Assembly: GCF_009745975.1 (NCBI RefSeq)
Contig: NZ_WHOL01000117.1
Location: 62,001 to 126,000, forward strand
Direction: 5' to 3'
Length of the DNA stretch: 64,000 nucleotides
Source: Actinokineospora pegani
GTDB lineage: Bacteria; Actinomycetota; Actinomycetes; Mycobacteriales; Pseudonocardiaceae
In this document: positions 17,466 through 26,594 of the stretch, in pieces
How the letters are laid out: each line of letters begins with the position of its first letter
Position numbering within the stretch: the first letter of the stretch is position 1
Notes under the pieces: generated by a model
What the model was told of the DNA's origin: nothing
The model's input: only the letters and a program-made list of their open reading frames with translations
Databases searched by the model: none
Made by a program: the position numbers and the translations under genes

Positions 17466-19304
17466 TCAGCCGGTGACGACCAGCGACCGGACCACCTCCG
17501 CGCAGGCGCCCTGGACCAGGTCGCGGCCGGGGTCGGTGTGCTGGCAACCGACGCTGACCTGGGTGCTGCCCTCGAACAGGACGTACCAGTCGACGGTAGC
17601 GCCCGAGGCGCCCAGCCGTTCGCGGTAGCGCACAACCGACTTGCCCGCGAACGCCCCGGAGTCGGCGAAGTCGGTCAGCGCGCCCTCGGCGGCCTCGTAG
17701 TCGCCGCGCAGCTTCTCCACCGCCCTGGCCCGGTCGGCGCCGCTGTCGAAGCTGAGCCGCTTCTCCTCAACCAGGATCCGGTCCTCGCCGTCGAGGGCGT
17801 CCTGGGGCTTGATCTCGGTGCGCAGCAGAGCGGGGTCGCCGCCGGTCTGGGTCCAGCCCGCGGGCAGGGCGAAGCGGTACTCGTACTGGGCGATCACCCG
17901 ACCGGGGTCCGCCGGTCCCCCGCGCCCCAGCACGACCACCAGGCCGACGACGACCGCGGCGGCGAGCAGGACGGCCCCACCCGCGACCAGCGGCCCGGTG
18001 CGGGAGCGGCGCTGGACCCGCGGGTGGTCGGCCTGTGGGTGGTCAGCTCGCCTGTGGACAACCCCGTCTCGGTCGGCCTGGTTTGTCAGTGCCCCTGGGT
18101 AACGTTGAAATCGGGGGTCCCCAGGGCCGGATGATCTTGGTCCGGGGGTGGGGGGTCGGCCGGGGGGCGCGGTGGGCCAGGGGGTGGTGGAGCCGCGCGG
18201 GTGGTCTCGGGGCGGGACGGGGAAGCGGGGTTGGGTGGGGGGCTGGGCGGGGGTCTGGGTGGCCAGCAGGGCTCCCCTGGCGACGACGGTCTCGGGTTGG
18301 TCGAGGGTCACCGGGACGACGCCGGTGCGCTCGGCGGCGACCCTGGCCACCATCGGGATGCGGCTCGCGCCGCCGACGAGGAACAGCCCGGTGAGGTCGG
18401 TGGCCGCCAGCCCGGCCTCGGCCAGCGCCGCGACCACGAGGTCGGCCGCGCGGCCGACCGGGGCGGCGATGAGGGCCTCGAGGTCGTCGCGGGTGACGTG
18501 CGCGTCGGGGAACGGCGAGGGCAGCGGCACGTCGGTGTAGGGGTGGCGGGACAGCGTCTCCTTGGCGTCGCGCACGTCCTGGCGCAGCACCCGCCGCCGC
18601 CTGCGCTCGGCCAGGTCGCGCCCCTCGACCAGCTCGCGCCAGTCCTCGGGGCGCCCGGTCCGGGAGCCGATGTGGTCCATCAGCGACTGGTCGACGTCGG
18701 CCCCGCCGAACGACGGGTCACCCTTGGCGGCGAGCACGGTGAACCCGGTCCCGGCCGGGGCCACGATGCTCACGTCCACCGTTCCGCCGCCGACGTCGAG
18801 CACGGCCAGGGCCTGTTGCGGCGCCCCCGGGAACCGGGCGGCGTGGAACACCGCGGCGGCCACCGGCTCGGGCACCAGCACCAGCCGCTGGCCCAGCCCC
18901 GCGGCGGACTCGGCCAGGACAGCGGTCCGCACGGCGCCCCAGTCGGCGGGGTGGGTGAGCACGAGCTGGTCGACCGGCGCCCCGCCCGCGACCCGCCGCG
19001 CCTCCCGCACCGCCCGGCTGAGCACGGCCCGGAACACCGCCCGGACCGGCAGCACGGTGTCACCGAGCAGCAGCTCGCCCTCGTCGACGCGCCGTTTGGG
19101 GTGCGGCTCGTAGCGCGAAGGGTCGAGCGCCGCCTGCCGCTCGGCCTCCTGCCCGACGAACAGCGTGCCGTCAGCGCCCACGTAGACGGCCGACCGCAGC
19201 AGGGGCTGGCCGTCGATCACCACGACCTGCGGCTCCCTGCCGTCGACGGCGATCGCGACGCAGGTGCTCGAGGTCCCGAAGTCCACCGCAACGCGCAGCC
19301 CCAC
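17466..19304 (-). CDS. Hsp70-like membrane protein with Rv3446c-type T7SS C-terminal domain
   Basis: The 612-residue protein starts with an actin/Hsp70 ATPase domain (about 1-350): VDFGTSST (phosphate 1), LDVGGGTVDVS (phosphate 2) and LVGGASRIP (adenosine). There is no substrate-binding SBD-beta; instead a Pro/Arg-rich linker leads to one transmembrane helix (about 438-460) and a C-terminal ~145-residue domain (YEYRFALPAGWTQTGG to the end) of the type found in M. tuberculosis Rv3446c (TIGR03931). The position between eccC and esxU is that of Rv3446c. The linker (residues ~388-417) is encoded by a copy of an 87-bp intergenic repeat. A role in ESX-4 assembly or substrate handling is inferred. 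Confidence 0.88.
   Translation of the reverse strand: MGLRVAVDFGTSSTCVAIAVDGREPQVVVIDGQPLLRSAVYVGADGTLFVGQEAERQAALDPSRYEPHPKRRVDEGELLLGDTVLPVRAVFRAVLSRAVREARRVAGGAPVDQLVLTHPADWGAVRTAVLAESAAGLGQRLVLVPEPVAAAVFHAARFPGAPQQALAVLDVGGGTVDVSIVAPAGTGFTVLAAKGDPSFGGADVDQSLMDHIGSRTGRPEDWRELVEGRDLAERRRRRVLRQDVRDAKETLSRHPYTDVPLPSPFPDAHVTRDDLEALIAAPVGRAADLVVAALAEAGLAATDLTGLFLVGGASRIPMVARVAAERTGVVPVTLDQPETVVARGALLATQTPAQPPTQPRFPVPPRDHPRGSTTPWPTAPPGRPPTPGPRSSGPGDPRFQRYPGALTNQADRDGVVHRRADHPQADHPRVQRRSRTGPLVAGGAVLLAAAVVVGLVVVLGRGGPADPGRVIAQYEYRFALPAGWTQTGGDPALLRTEIKPQDALDGEDRILVEEKRLSFDSGADRARAVEKLRGDYEAAEGALTDFADSGAFAGKSVVRYRERLGASGATVDWYVLFEGSTQVSVGCQHTDPGRDLVQGACAEVVRSLVVTG
18053..18139. repeat. 87-bp repeat, copy 2, inside the Hsp70-like gene
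   Basis: This copy aligns without gaps to 6535-6621: it begins TGTGGACAA, has TGTCAG in the middle and continues through GTTGAAATCGGGGGTCCCCA to GATGATCTTG. It lies wholly within the coding sequence and keeps the frame open, adding roughly 29 residues to the flexible linker before the membrane helix. Confidence 0.75.
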
Positions 19305-19584
19305 GGCCCACCCTCCGACTCGGCTCCGGAGGTCACCCTACGTGCCGCGGGCAAGCCCGTCCCAGCTCAGACGTGGCGCACCCGGGTGTTTTCCACGCCC
19401 GACGAGCGGCAGGAAGCCACTGCAGGCCGACCGCCCGAACCACTGGAACGCGATCCACACCGGGGCCGGGCGCACGCCCGGCCTCGGTGGTGCACCCGGC
19501 ATAGGTCGCGAACCCGCCGCGCGCGTGGGCCAGCACGCGAACCCGTCCGCCACCTGGGACAGCCGGGCGGTGGGGCGGATCAGC

Positions 19585-19729
19585 GGTCGGGGGTTTGACG
19601 CGGTCGTGTGGAAGCGAGGACTGGCGCGATCCCGCCCAGCCCGGCGGTGAGGCTCGGCCGCGAACCCGCCTTGCCGCGCGTGCGGCCAACACCTGAACCA
19701 GTCCGCCACCCGGGGTCGTCGGGGCGGAT
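19585..19729. repeat. 199-bp-period tandem repeat, unit 1
   Basis: The unit begins GGTCGGGGGTTTGACGCG and ends GTCGTCGGGGCGGAT. It matches 19784-19929 with only a few substitutions and one single-base length difference (GCGGCC against GCGGGCC). Confidence 0.8.
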
Positions 19730-19783
19730 GACGCGAACCAAGTGCGCGCCAGGCGCGAGCGGTGGAGTGGATCAACGGTCACC

Positions 19784-19929
19784 GGTCGGGGGTTTGACGC
19801 GGTCGTGTGGAAGCGAGGACTGGCGCGATCCCGCCCAGCCCGGCGGTGGGGCTCGGCCGCGAACCCGCCCTGCCGCGCGTGCGGGCCAACACCTGAACCA
19901 GTCCGCCACCCGGGGTCGTCGGGGCGGAT
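19784..19929. repeat. 199-bp-period tandem repeat, unit 2
   Basis: This is the second, nearly identical copy of 19585-19729, starting exactly 199 bases later. The end of the unit (GGGGCGGAT) is followed by AGCGGTCACGGTCGGGC, which begins a diverged third unit. Confidence 0.8.
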
Positions 19930-20280
19930 CAGCGGTCACGGTCGGGCGCTGGCCGCGGCCGTGGGGAAGCTGCGGGCCAGCCCACGGCAGGGCGATCCGC
20001 CGGAGCGTTGCGGGACCAACACGATCCACGCCGAGCAAGCGGGCGTTTGGCCCGGTGGCGGGGCTCGGCACCGGCCGCGCGTGCGGGCCAGCGCTTGCAC
20101 CAGGCCGGCGTCCAGGATCTCCGGGGCGGGTGACGTGAGCCAAGCGCGTGTCGGTGGTGGGGCGAGGTCGCGCCGCGTCGAGCGGCAGTCACCGGTCGTG
20201 GGGAAGCTGCGGACCGGCCCCCGGCAGCGGCGTCGAGGGGGGCGGTGGCCCGGGCGGGTCCCGTGGGTGGGCTGGGAACG

Positions 20281-20313
20281 CCGCTGCCCGCCGCGGGGAG
20301 CGGCGGGCAGCGG
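20281..20313 (-). terminator. Terminator hairpin after eccC
   Basis: CCGCTGCCCGCCG (20281-20293) pairs perfectly with CGGCGGGCAGCGG (20301-20313) around a seven-base loop, 20 bases past the eccC stop. It should end the eccC transcript before the repeat region. Confidence 0.75.
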
Positions 20314-20332
20314 GGGTGGTCGGACCGGCCGG

Positions 20333-23300
20333 TCAGTCCGGCGGGATCCAGGCGATGTGCATGAGGGACTGGCCCGTCTTGCGGCTGACCAGGGTGCCTC
20401 GGCCCGGCGGCAGCGCGCTGGGCTTGACCGTGCCGAGCAGGGCGCCCTCGTCCCGGCTGCCCGAGCCGACGATGCCGGGGGTGGCGATCTCGCGGAGCTT
20501 GCCCAGGACCGGGTCGAACATGGCCCGGCTGGCGCCGCCGGTGCGGCGGACGGCGACCACGTGCAGGCCGACGTCCTTGGCCTGCGGCAGGAACTCGGCC
20601 AGCGGTTGCAGCGGGTTGTTGCCCTGCGGGGCGACGAGGTCGTAGTCGTCGACGATGAGGAACAGCTCCGGGCCCTTCCACCAGGAGCGGTTGCGGAGCT
20701 CGTCCTGGGTGACGTCGGGGCCGGGCAGCCGCTTGGTCATCGACCCCTTGACGTCCTTGATCATGTCGCCGAGCTGGTTGGACGAGACCGCGTAGCTGAG
20801 CAGGTGGCCGCTGTCGATGAAGCCGAGCATCGTCCGGCGGTAGTCCACCAGGATGATCAGGGCTTCCTTGGGCGTGTAGCGCTCGGTGATGCCGCGCACG
20901 ATCGTGCGCAGCAGGTTGGTCTTGCCGGACTCGCCGTCGGAGAACGCCAGGAAGTGCGGCTCGGCCTCGAAGTCGAGGTAGACCGGGGCCAGGTCGTTCT
21001 CGTCGACGCCGATCGGGATGAGCTTGCTGTCCTTGCGGGTGTCCTGGGCGATGAGGTCCTCGTAGGGCAGCACCTCGGGCAGCAGCCGGACCTTGGGCGC
21101 GTGCCTGCCGCGCCAGCCCGCGTTGATCTTGGCCACCGCGTCCTGCACGCCCGCGGCCACCGTCTCCACCCGGTCGGCCTTGTCGACGTTGGCACCGTCG
21201 ATGCGCGGCAGGCCGGTGAGGAAGTGCAGCTTGTCGCGGGTCAGGCCGCGGCCGGGGCGCCCGGACGGGACGTTGACCGCCACCCGGCGGTCCACATCGG
21301 ACTCGCTGGGGTCGCCGAGGCGCAGCTCGAACCGGGTGCCGAGCAGGTCCTTGAGCGCGGGGCGGATCTCGGCCCACCGGTTGGCCGCCACCACCACGTG
21401 GATGCCGAAGGACAGGCCCTGCGCGGCCAGGTTGACGACCTGCATCTCCAGCGACTCGAACTCCTGGCGGAAGTTCAACCAGCCGTCGACGAGCAGGAAC
21501 ACGTCGCCGAACGGGTCCTCGCGCAAGCCGCCCTGCCGCTTGCGGGCGCGGAAGTCGGTCATCGAGTCGATGCCCAGGTCGCGGAAGCGCTGCTCGCGCT
21601 CGGCGACGAGCCCGGAGACCTCGGCGACCATCCGGCGCGCCTTGTCCGGGTCGATGCGGCCCGCGACACCGCCGACGTGCGGCAGCTTCTCCATCGGGCC
21701 CATCGTGCCGCCACCGAGGTCGAGGCAGTAGAACTGGACCTCCTCGGGGGTGTGCGTCAGCGCCATCGACATGACCAGCGTGCGCAGCAGCATCGACTTG
21801 CCCGACTGCGGCCCGCCGACGACCGCGCCGTGGCCCGCCGCACCGGAGAAGTCGGCCCAGAGCAGGTCCCGGCGCTGCTCGTAGGGCTTGTCGACGATGC
21901 CCAGCGGCACCTGCAGCCGCCCGGCGCCGAAGAACCCGACCGAGGACAGGCCCCGGTCCTCGGTGGTCTGCAGCGGCGGCAGCATCGTGTCGAGGGTGTC
22001 GGGGTAGTCCAGCGGCGGCAGCCACACCTCGTGCGCCATCGGGCCCTGCCCGATCAGCCGCTGCACGATCACGTCGAGCTCGGAGGCCTCGGTGGGCTGG
22101 TCGGGCTTCTTCGGCTCGGCGATCGCCGCGACCGGCTTCTCCGGCTCCTTGGGGATCTCGACGTAGTCCGGGACGAACAGCTTCGCCCGCCGGTCGCCGC
22201 TGACCGCGGCCACCGGCCCCGCGGCCTGCATGCCCGCCGGGCGGTAGGGCCCGGAGACGTAGGCGGCCTTGAACCGGTGCATGGTCGAGGTGTCGAACTT
22301 GAGGTAGCCCGAGCCGGGGATCGAGGGCAGCTCGAACGCGTCCGGCACGCCGATGGCCGCCCGGGACTCCGCGGCGGAGAAGGTCTTGAGGCCGATGCGG
22401 TAGGACAGGTGCGAGTCCAGGCCGCGCAGCTTGCCCTCCTCCAGGCGCTGCGAGGCGAGCAGCATGTGCATCTGCAGCGACCGGCCCAGCCGCCCGATCG
22501 CGACGAACAGGTCGATGAAGTCCGGCTTGGCCGAGAGCAGCTCGGAGAACTCGTCGACGACGATGAACAGCGCGGGCAGCGGGTCGAGGTCGGCGCCGTT
22601 CTCGCGGGCCTTCTCGTACTCCCACACGTTCTTGAAGTTGCCGCCGTTCTTGAGCGCCTCCTGGCGCCGGTTCATCTCACCGGCCAGCGCGTCCTTCATG
22701 CGGTCGACCAGGGTCAGGTCGCCCTGCAGGTTGGTGATCGTCGCGGCGACGTGCGGGGCGCTGTCGAGGCCGAGGAAGGTCGCGCCACCCTTGAAGTCGA
22801 CGAGGATGAAGTTCAGCGTCGTCGACGAGTGCGTGGCCAGCATCCCCAGCACCAGGGTGCGCAGGAACTCCGACTTGCCGGAGCCGGTCGCGCCGATGCA
22901 CAGGCCGTGCGGGCCCATGCCCTCCATGGCCGCTTCCTTGATGTCGAGCTCGACGGCCTGGCCGAACTCGCCGACGCCGAACGGGACCCGGTAGCGGTCA
23001 CGCACCGGCCGGGGCCGCCACGCCTGCTGCACGTCGAAGGTCATCGGGTCGCCGGGGATGCCCAGCAGCTCCAGCAGCGTCGGGTTGGACAGCAGCGGCT
23101 CCTCGTCGCCGGAGTCGGCCGCCGCGGCGCCCACCCGGTACGGCGCGAGCTTGCGCGCCAGCGCCTCGGCCTCGGCGACCGACAGCGTGTCCGGGGAGGC
23201 GAACCACTCCACACCGGACGCGCTGCGCGCGCCGAGCCGGTCGCCCTCGACGACCAGCCGCAGGCCGCGGCGGGCGGTGAGGTTGCCCAGCGACTCCGAC

Positions 23301-24337
23301 AGGTCGAGCAGGGTGACCCCGACCAGACCCTCTTCCAGCAGGATCTGTTCCTCGCGGGTGATCTCGCCGTCATCGATGACCACCACGACGTGCGGCTGGT
23401 CGGGCTGCGGCGGGGCGTTGCGGGTGAACCGCGGCCGGTCGCGCAGCTCCTCGTCGAGCCACTCCTCGATCTGGTGCAGCGACCCGGCCATCATCCGGAG
23501 CTGCCCGATGCCGTCGAGCAGCGTGGGGTGCTGGCTGTGCGGCAGCCACTTGGCCCACTCCCACTCGGCCTTGGCCTTGCCGGAGGTGACCACGGCGACC
23601 AGCACGTCGTCGGGGGTGTGGAAGGTGACCAACTGGGCGATGAGCGCGCGGGCCAGGCCGCGGGCCTGGTCCTTGTCCCCGGTGATGCCCACGGCGGCGA
23701 ACCCGCGGACGGCGACCTGGATCGGCAGCTCGGGCACGATCGAGTGCGCGCGGACGAACCGGCGCAGCGCCAGCGTGGCGATCGGCTCCAGCTCGTCGAC
23801 CGGGCCGGTCTGCGGCGGGACGAGCCGGGTGGCCAGCCGCTGCGAGCCGCGACCGGCGCGCAGGTGGCAGAAGTCGGGGTCGGCCTGGCGGCGCTCCCAC
23901 ATCCGGCGGCTGGTGGCGATCGACCACAGCGCCTGCGGGTCGGGGTGGGTCCACTCCAGGGACGCGCGCTGGTCCAGCGAGGCCTCGCGGGCGCGGTCGC
24001 GCATCTGGCCGAGGTAGCGCAGGTAGTCCTTGCGGTCCTCGTTCATCTCGGCCTTCTTCTGGCCACCGCCCCGGCCACCCATGCCGCCCGCCATCATGCC
24101 CACGGTCGACAGCAGGAACATGCCGCCGAACATCAGCGACATGGGGCTCCTGGTCGTGGTGAACATGAAGATCATCATTCCGACCGAGGCGACGATCATG
24201 ACCACCGGGAGCATCTTGAGCAGGACGCTGCCGGGGATGACGCGCGGTACCTCGGGTGGCGGTTCGAGGTGGACCTCGCCGCCGGGCTGCCGCGGCGCGG
24301 CTAGGCGGGGCGAACGCTTGAACTGCAGCGTGCTCAC
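20333..24337 (-). CDS. eccC: T7SS FtsK/SpoIIIE-type ATPase EccC (fused EccCa-EccCb)
   Basis: EccC is the motor ATPase that recognises the YxxxD/E signal of WXG100 substrates and drives export. The 1334-residue protein has two N-terminal membrane helices (about 35-85) and three ATPase domains. The P-loops are GATGSGKS (~486), GGPQSGKS (~841) and DGESGKT (~1134). Walker B regions are FIVVDEFSELL, FLLVDGW and FLIVDDYD; only the first has the canonical acidic pair, as in other EccC proteins where D1 is the catalytic domain. It is a single-chain EccC, as in ESX-4. It follows the membrane-protein gene at 24383 by 45 bases and diverges from eccD. Confidence 0.97.
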   Translation of the reverse strand: MSTLQFKRSPRLAAPRQPGGEVHLEPPPEVPRVIPGSVLLKMLPVVMIVASVGMMIFMFTTTRSPMSLMFGGMFLLSTVGMMAGGMGGRGGGQKKAEMNEDRKDYLRYLGQMRDRAREASLDQRASLEWTHPDPQALWSIATSRRMWERRQADPDFCHLRAGRGSQRLATRLVPPQTGPVDELEPIATLALRRFVRAHSIVPELPIQVAVRGFAAVGITGDKDQARGLARALIAQLVTFHTPDDVLVAVVTSGKAKAEWEWAKWLPHSQHPTLLDGIGQLRMMAGSLHQIEEWLDEELRDRPRFTRNAPPQPDQPHVVVVIDDGEITREEQILLEEGLVGVTLLDLSESLGNLTARRGLRLVVEGDRLGARSASGVEWFASPDTLSVAEAEALARKLAPYRVGAAAADSGDEEPLLSNPTLLELLGIPGDPMTFDVQQAWRPRPVRDRYRVPFGVGEFGQAVELDIKEAAMEGMGPHGLCIGATGSGKSEFLRTLVLGMLATHSSTTLNFILVDFKGGATFLGLDSAPHVAATITNLQGDLTLVDRMKDALAGEMNRRQEALKNGGNFKNVWEYEKARENGADLDPLPALFIVVDEFSELLSAKPDFIDLFVAIGRLGRSLQMHMLLASQRLEEGKLRGLDSHLSYRIGLKTFSAAESRAAIGVPDAFELPSIPGSGYLKFDTSTMHRFKAAYVSGPYRPAGMQAAGPVAAVSGDRRAKLFVPDYVEIPKEPEKPVAAIAEPKKPDQPTEASELDVIVQRLIGQGPMAHEVWLPPLDYPDTLDTMLPPLQTTEDRGLSSVGFFGAGRLQVPLGIVDKPYEQRRDLLWADFSGAAGHGAVVGGPQSGKSMLLRTLVMSMALTHTPEEVQFYCLDLGGGTMGPMEKLPHVGGVAGRIDPDKARRMVAEVSGLVAEREQRFRDLGIDSMTDFRARKRQGGLREDPFGDVFLLVDGWLNFRQEFESLEMQVVNLAAQGLSFGIHVVVAANRWAEIRPALKDLLGTRFELRLGDPSESDVDRRVAVNVPSGRPGRGLTRDKLHFLTGLPRIDGANVDKADRVETVAAGVQDAVAKINAGWRGRHAPKVRLLPEVLPYEDLIAQDTRKDSKLIPIGVDENDLAPVYLDFEAEPHFLAFSDGESGKTNLLRTIVRGITERYTPKEALIILVDYRRTMLGFIDSGHLLSYAVSSNQLGDMIKDVKGSMTKRLPGPDVTQDELRNRSWWKGPELFLIVDDYDLVAPQGNNPLQPLAEFLPQAKDVGLHVVAVRRTGGASRAMFDPVLGKLREIATPGIVGSGSRDEGALLGTVKPSALPPGRGTLVSRKTGQSLMHIAWIPPD

Positions 24338-24382
24338 CGGACGGACACCTCTTCGACTCGATTTGCTGCTAGGGAGTTGACG

Positions 24383-25069
24383 CTACCGCTCCGCGGTCGG
24401 CGATCCGACCGGTTCGGCGGAACGGGCGGCCGGGAGCGACCCGACCAGCGCCGCGACGAACACCGCGCCCAGCGCCACGGGCACGGCCCCGCCCGCGGAC
24501 ACCGCGAGGAAGTACACGACGGCCACCGACAGCGCGCACACGGCGGCGCCGACGGCGAAGCGCCCCGGCCCCGCCGCGTGGCGGCCTGCCAAGAACACCA
24601 CCGCCGCCAGCAGGAGCAGGCAGCCGTGCCACAACGCGGACGGGTCGCCGGACTCGGCGACCAGCCGCCACACCGCGACCACGCCCGCCAGGGCCACCGC
24701 CACCACCGGCAGCACCGCCTGCACCCGGGGCAGGCCGCCCGCCGTCACCCCGGACCCGACCAGCAGCGCGGCGGCGGCGAGCAGGAACACGGTCCCGAAC
24801 GCCAGCGGGGCCAGGCCGCGATCACCGGACAGCGACAGCACGAGCATGGCCGTGACCGCGCCCGAGACCAGGACCAGGCCGAGGGCGACCCGGTCCGGCA
24901 GGGCGTGGCCGCTCGGGCTCCACACCAGCACGGCGGTGGCGGCCAGGTACACCAGGGCGGGCAGCGCGGCCCCGGGCGAGCGCGTGACCCAGGACAGGTA
25001 CACCGCGAGCCCGATCGAGGCCAGGACGGCGAAGACCCCCAGCAAGCGGTAGACCGCTCGTGTCGGCAT
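24383..25069 (-). CDS. Polytopic membrane protein of the ESX-4 locus
   Basis: The 228-residue protein consists largely of hydrophobic helices, about seven or eight, separated by short Arg-, Ser- or Gly-containing loops, with a hydrophilic C-terminus ending GSPTAER. No enzymatic motif is seen. The ATG at 25069 (MPTRAVYRLL) is preferred; a GTG at 25078 adds three residues. It lies directly upstream of eccC in the same direction and diverges from eccD, so it is likely regulated with the secretion ATPase. A structural or accessory role in the T7SS membrane complex is possible but unsupported beyond position. Confidence 0.75.
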   Translation of the reverse strand: MPTRAVYRLLGVFAVLASIGLAVYLSWVTRSPGAALPALVYLAATAVLVWSPSGHALPDRVALGLVLVSGAVTAMLVLSLSGDRGLAPLAFGTVFLLAAAALLVGSGVTAGGLPRVQAVLPVVAVALAGVVAVWRLVAESGDPSALWHGCLLLLAAVVFLAGRHAAGPGRFAVGAAVCALSVAVVYFLAVSAGGAVPVALGAVFVAALVGSLPAARSAEPVGSPTAER

Positions 25070-25178
25070 GCGCCCCACCCCCGTGCTCGGCGACTTATCC
25101 GGACCGCCGGACTCGGCGGCACCGGTGCGGCCATACTAGGACCGAAGCGCGCCGGCCCGAGGTCGGTCCGGCGTTACC

Positions 25179-25187
25179 TGTGGACAA
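25179..25187 (-). promoter_or_regulatory. DnaA-box consensus 16 bases upstream of eccD
   Basis: TGTGGACAA on the plus strand is TTGTCCACA on the minus strand, the actinobacterial DnaA-box consensus. It sits between the divergent eccC operon and eccD, where a bound protein could affect either promoter. Binding is not shown. Confidence 0.4.
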
Positions 25188-25202
25188 CTGAGGGGGCAGG
25201 CG

Positions 25203-26594
25203 GTGGCGAGCGGCACGACCGTGTTCAGCCGGGTGACGGTGGTGGCACCGAGGACGCGCATCGACGTGGCCCTCCCGGCGGACGTCTCGGTGGCCGACCT
25301 GCTGCCGATGCTGCTGGAGATGGCCAAGGAGGTCAGCGCCGACGGCGGGGCCCGCCACGGCGGCTGGTGCCTGGCCAAGCTCGGCGGCTCGCCGCTGGAC
25401 CCGGCGCGCACGCTGGGTTCGCTCGGCGTCGTCGACGGCGACATGCTGCAACTGCGCAAGCGCGCCGAGAACCCGCCGGACCCGCTGTTCGACGACGTGG
25501 TGGACGCCATCGCGGAGTCGTCGCCGGACAGCTACCGGCCGTGGACCAAGGAGACGGCCAACCGGATCGGCCACATCGCGGGCACGCTGACACTGGTGCT
25601 CGCCGCGGTCACCGTGCTGCTGTCGGGCCCGCTGGGCGGCGGCGGCAACCTGCCGCCCGCGATCACCGGCGGTGCGGCGGCGATCGTGTTCGTCGTGCTG
25701 GGCGCGGTGCTGGCGCGCAGCTACCAGGCGCGGACCACCGGCGTGCTGATCGCCGCGGCTGGCGGGCTGCCGATGGCCTTCGTCAGCGGGCTGCACATCG
25801 TGCCGGGCGAGCTGGGCAGGCCCAGCCTGCTGCTGGCCAGCGCGCTGGTGCTGATCGTGTCCTCGGCGTCGATCATGCTGATCGGCGCGGGGGTGACCAC
25901 GTTCGTGGCGGCCGGGTCGGCCGCGCTGCTGGGCGTGGTGGCCTTCACCGTGGCGACCCTGGTGGACCACCCGGCGGCGGGCATCGCCGCGGGCACCGTG
26001 GCGGTCGCGCTGGCCGCGCTGTCGGTGCTGCCCCGGCTGACCATCCAGCTCGCGCGGCTGCCGCTGCCGAACGTGCCGGGCTCGGCCGAGGACCTCAAGG
26101 AGGACACCGGCTTCCCGGACTACCGCTCCATCGAGCGGCGCGCGGGTCTGGCACACGAGTACATGACCGGCATGATCATCGGCTGCGGCGCCGCCGCGGC
26201 CACCGGCGCGATCGTCAGCGCGGGCTCCCCGACGGTGTGGGGCGTCATCCTCGGCGTGGTGGCCACGCTGGTGCTGCTGCTGCGCGGCCGCACCTACGCC
26301 AACGGCAGCCAGGCGATCGCCCTGCTGGCCACCGGCATGCTGTCGGCGGTGGGCATCGCCATCGGCTGGCTGATGGGCGCGGACACCTTCGACCGGCTGC
26401 TGTGGGTGTTCGGCTCGCTGGTGCTGCTGGCGGCGGCGGCGCTGGTGCTCGGCGTGGTCTTCCCCGAACAGCGCTTCTCCCCGCCGCTGCGGCGCACCGT
26501 GGAGATCATCGAGGCGGTGTGCATCGCCGTGGTCCTGCCACTGGCCCTGGCGGTGATGGAGCTCTACACCAGCCTGCGGCAGGTGAACCTCTGA
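25203..26594 (+). CDS. eccD: T7SS integral membrane protein EccD
   Basis: EccD forms the main membrane vestibule of the ESX channel. The 463-residue sequence has an N-terminal ubiquitin-like domain (about 1-90; RVTVVAPRTRIDVALPADVS) and eleven or so transmembrane helices from residue ~120 on, separated by a cytosolic loop with FPDYRSIERRAGLAHEYM near 305. The GTG at 25203 is the start. The stop overlaps the mycP ATG as TGATG, so EccD and MycP are translationally coupled, as in ESX-4 of mycobacteria (eccD4-mycP4). Confidence 0.95.
   Translation: MASGTTVFSRVTVVAPRTRIDVALPADVSVADLLPMLLEMAKEVSADGGARHGGWCLAKLGGSPLDPARTLGSLGVVDGDMLQLRKRAENPPDPLFDDVVDAIAESSPDSYRPWTKETANRIGHIAGTLTLVLAAVTVLLSGPLGGGGNLPPAITGGAAAIVFVVLGAVLARSYQARTTGVLIAAAGGLPMAFVSGLHIVPGELGRPSLLLASALVLIVSSASIMLIGAGVTTFVAAGSAALLGVVAFTVATLVDHPAAGIAAGTVAVALAALSVLPRLTIQLARLPLPNVPGSAEDLKEDTGFPDYRSIERRAGLAHEYMTGMIIGCGAAAATGAIVSAGSPTVWGVILGVVATLVLLLRGRTYANGSQAIALLATGMLSAVGIAIGWLMGADTFDRLLWVFGSLVLLAAAALVLGVVFPEQRFSPPLRRTVEIIEAVCIAVVLPLALAVMELYTSLRQVNL

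Larger units (their letters stand above)
19305..20280. repeat. ~1-kb non-coding region built of degenerate tandem repeats
   Basis: No credible gene is visible between the eccC terminator and the Hsp70-like start. The stretch is made of diverging repeats. The landmark GTGTGGAAGC or GTGGGGAAGC recurs at 19606, 19805, 19961 and 20198, each time followed by related sequence. Two units are nearly identical (19585-19729 and 19784-19929) and the outer ones are degenerate. The promoter for the Hsp70-like operon should lie at the left edge. Open frames across it shift with the repeats and show no family motifs. Confidence 0.7.

Noticed and set aside
17466-19304. Hsp70-like gene considered as canonical DnaK
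   Set aside because: The substrate-binding domain is absent and replaced by a membrane helix and an Rv3446c-type domain; the neighbourhood is ESX-4 rather than grpE-dnaJ.
19333-20143. Several open frames on both strands in the repeat island
   Set aside because: They begin and end with the repeat units, change frame between near-identical units, and show no ribosome sites or motifs.
19742-24304. 1500-codon plus-strand open frame opposite eccC
   Set aside because: The minus strand encodes an intact EccC with three P-loops; the plus frame is compositional.
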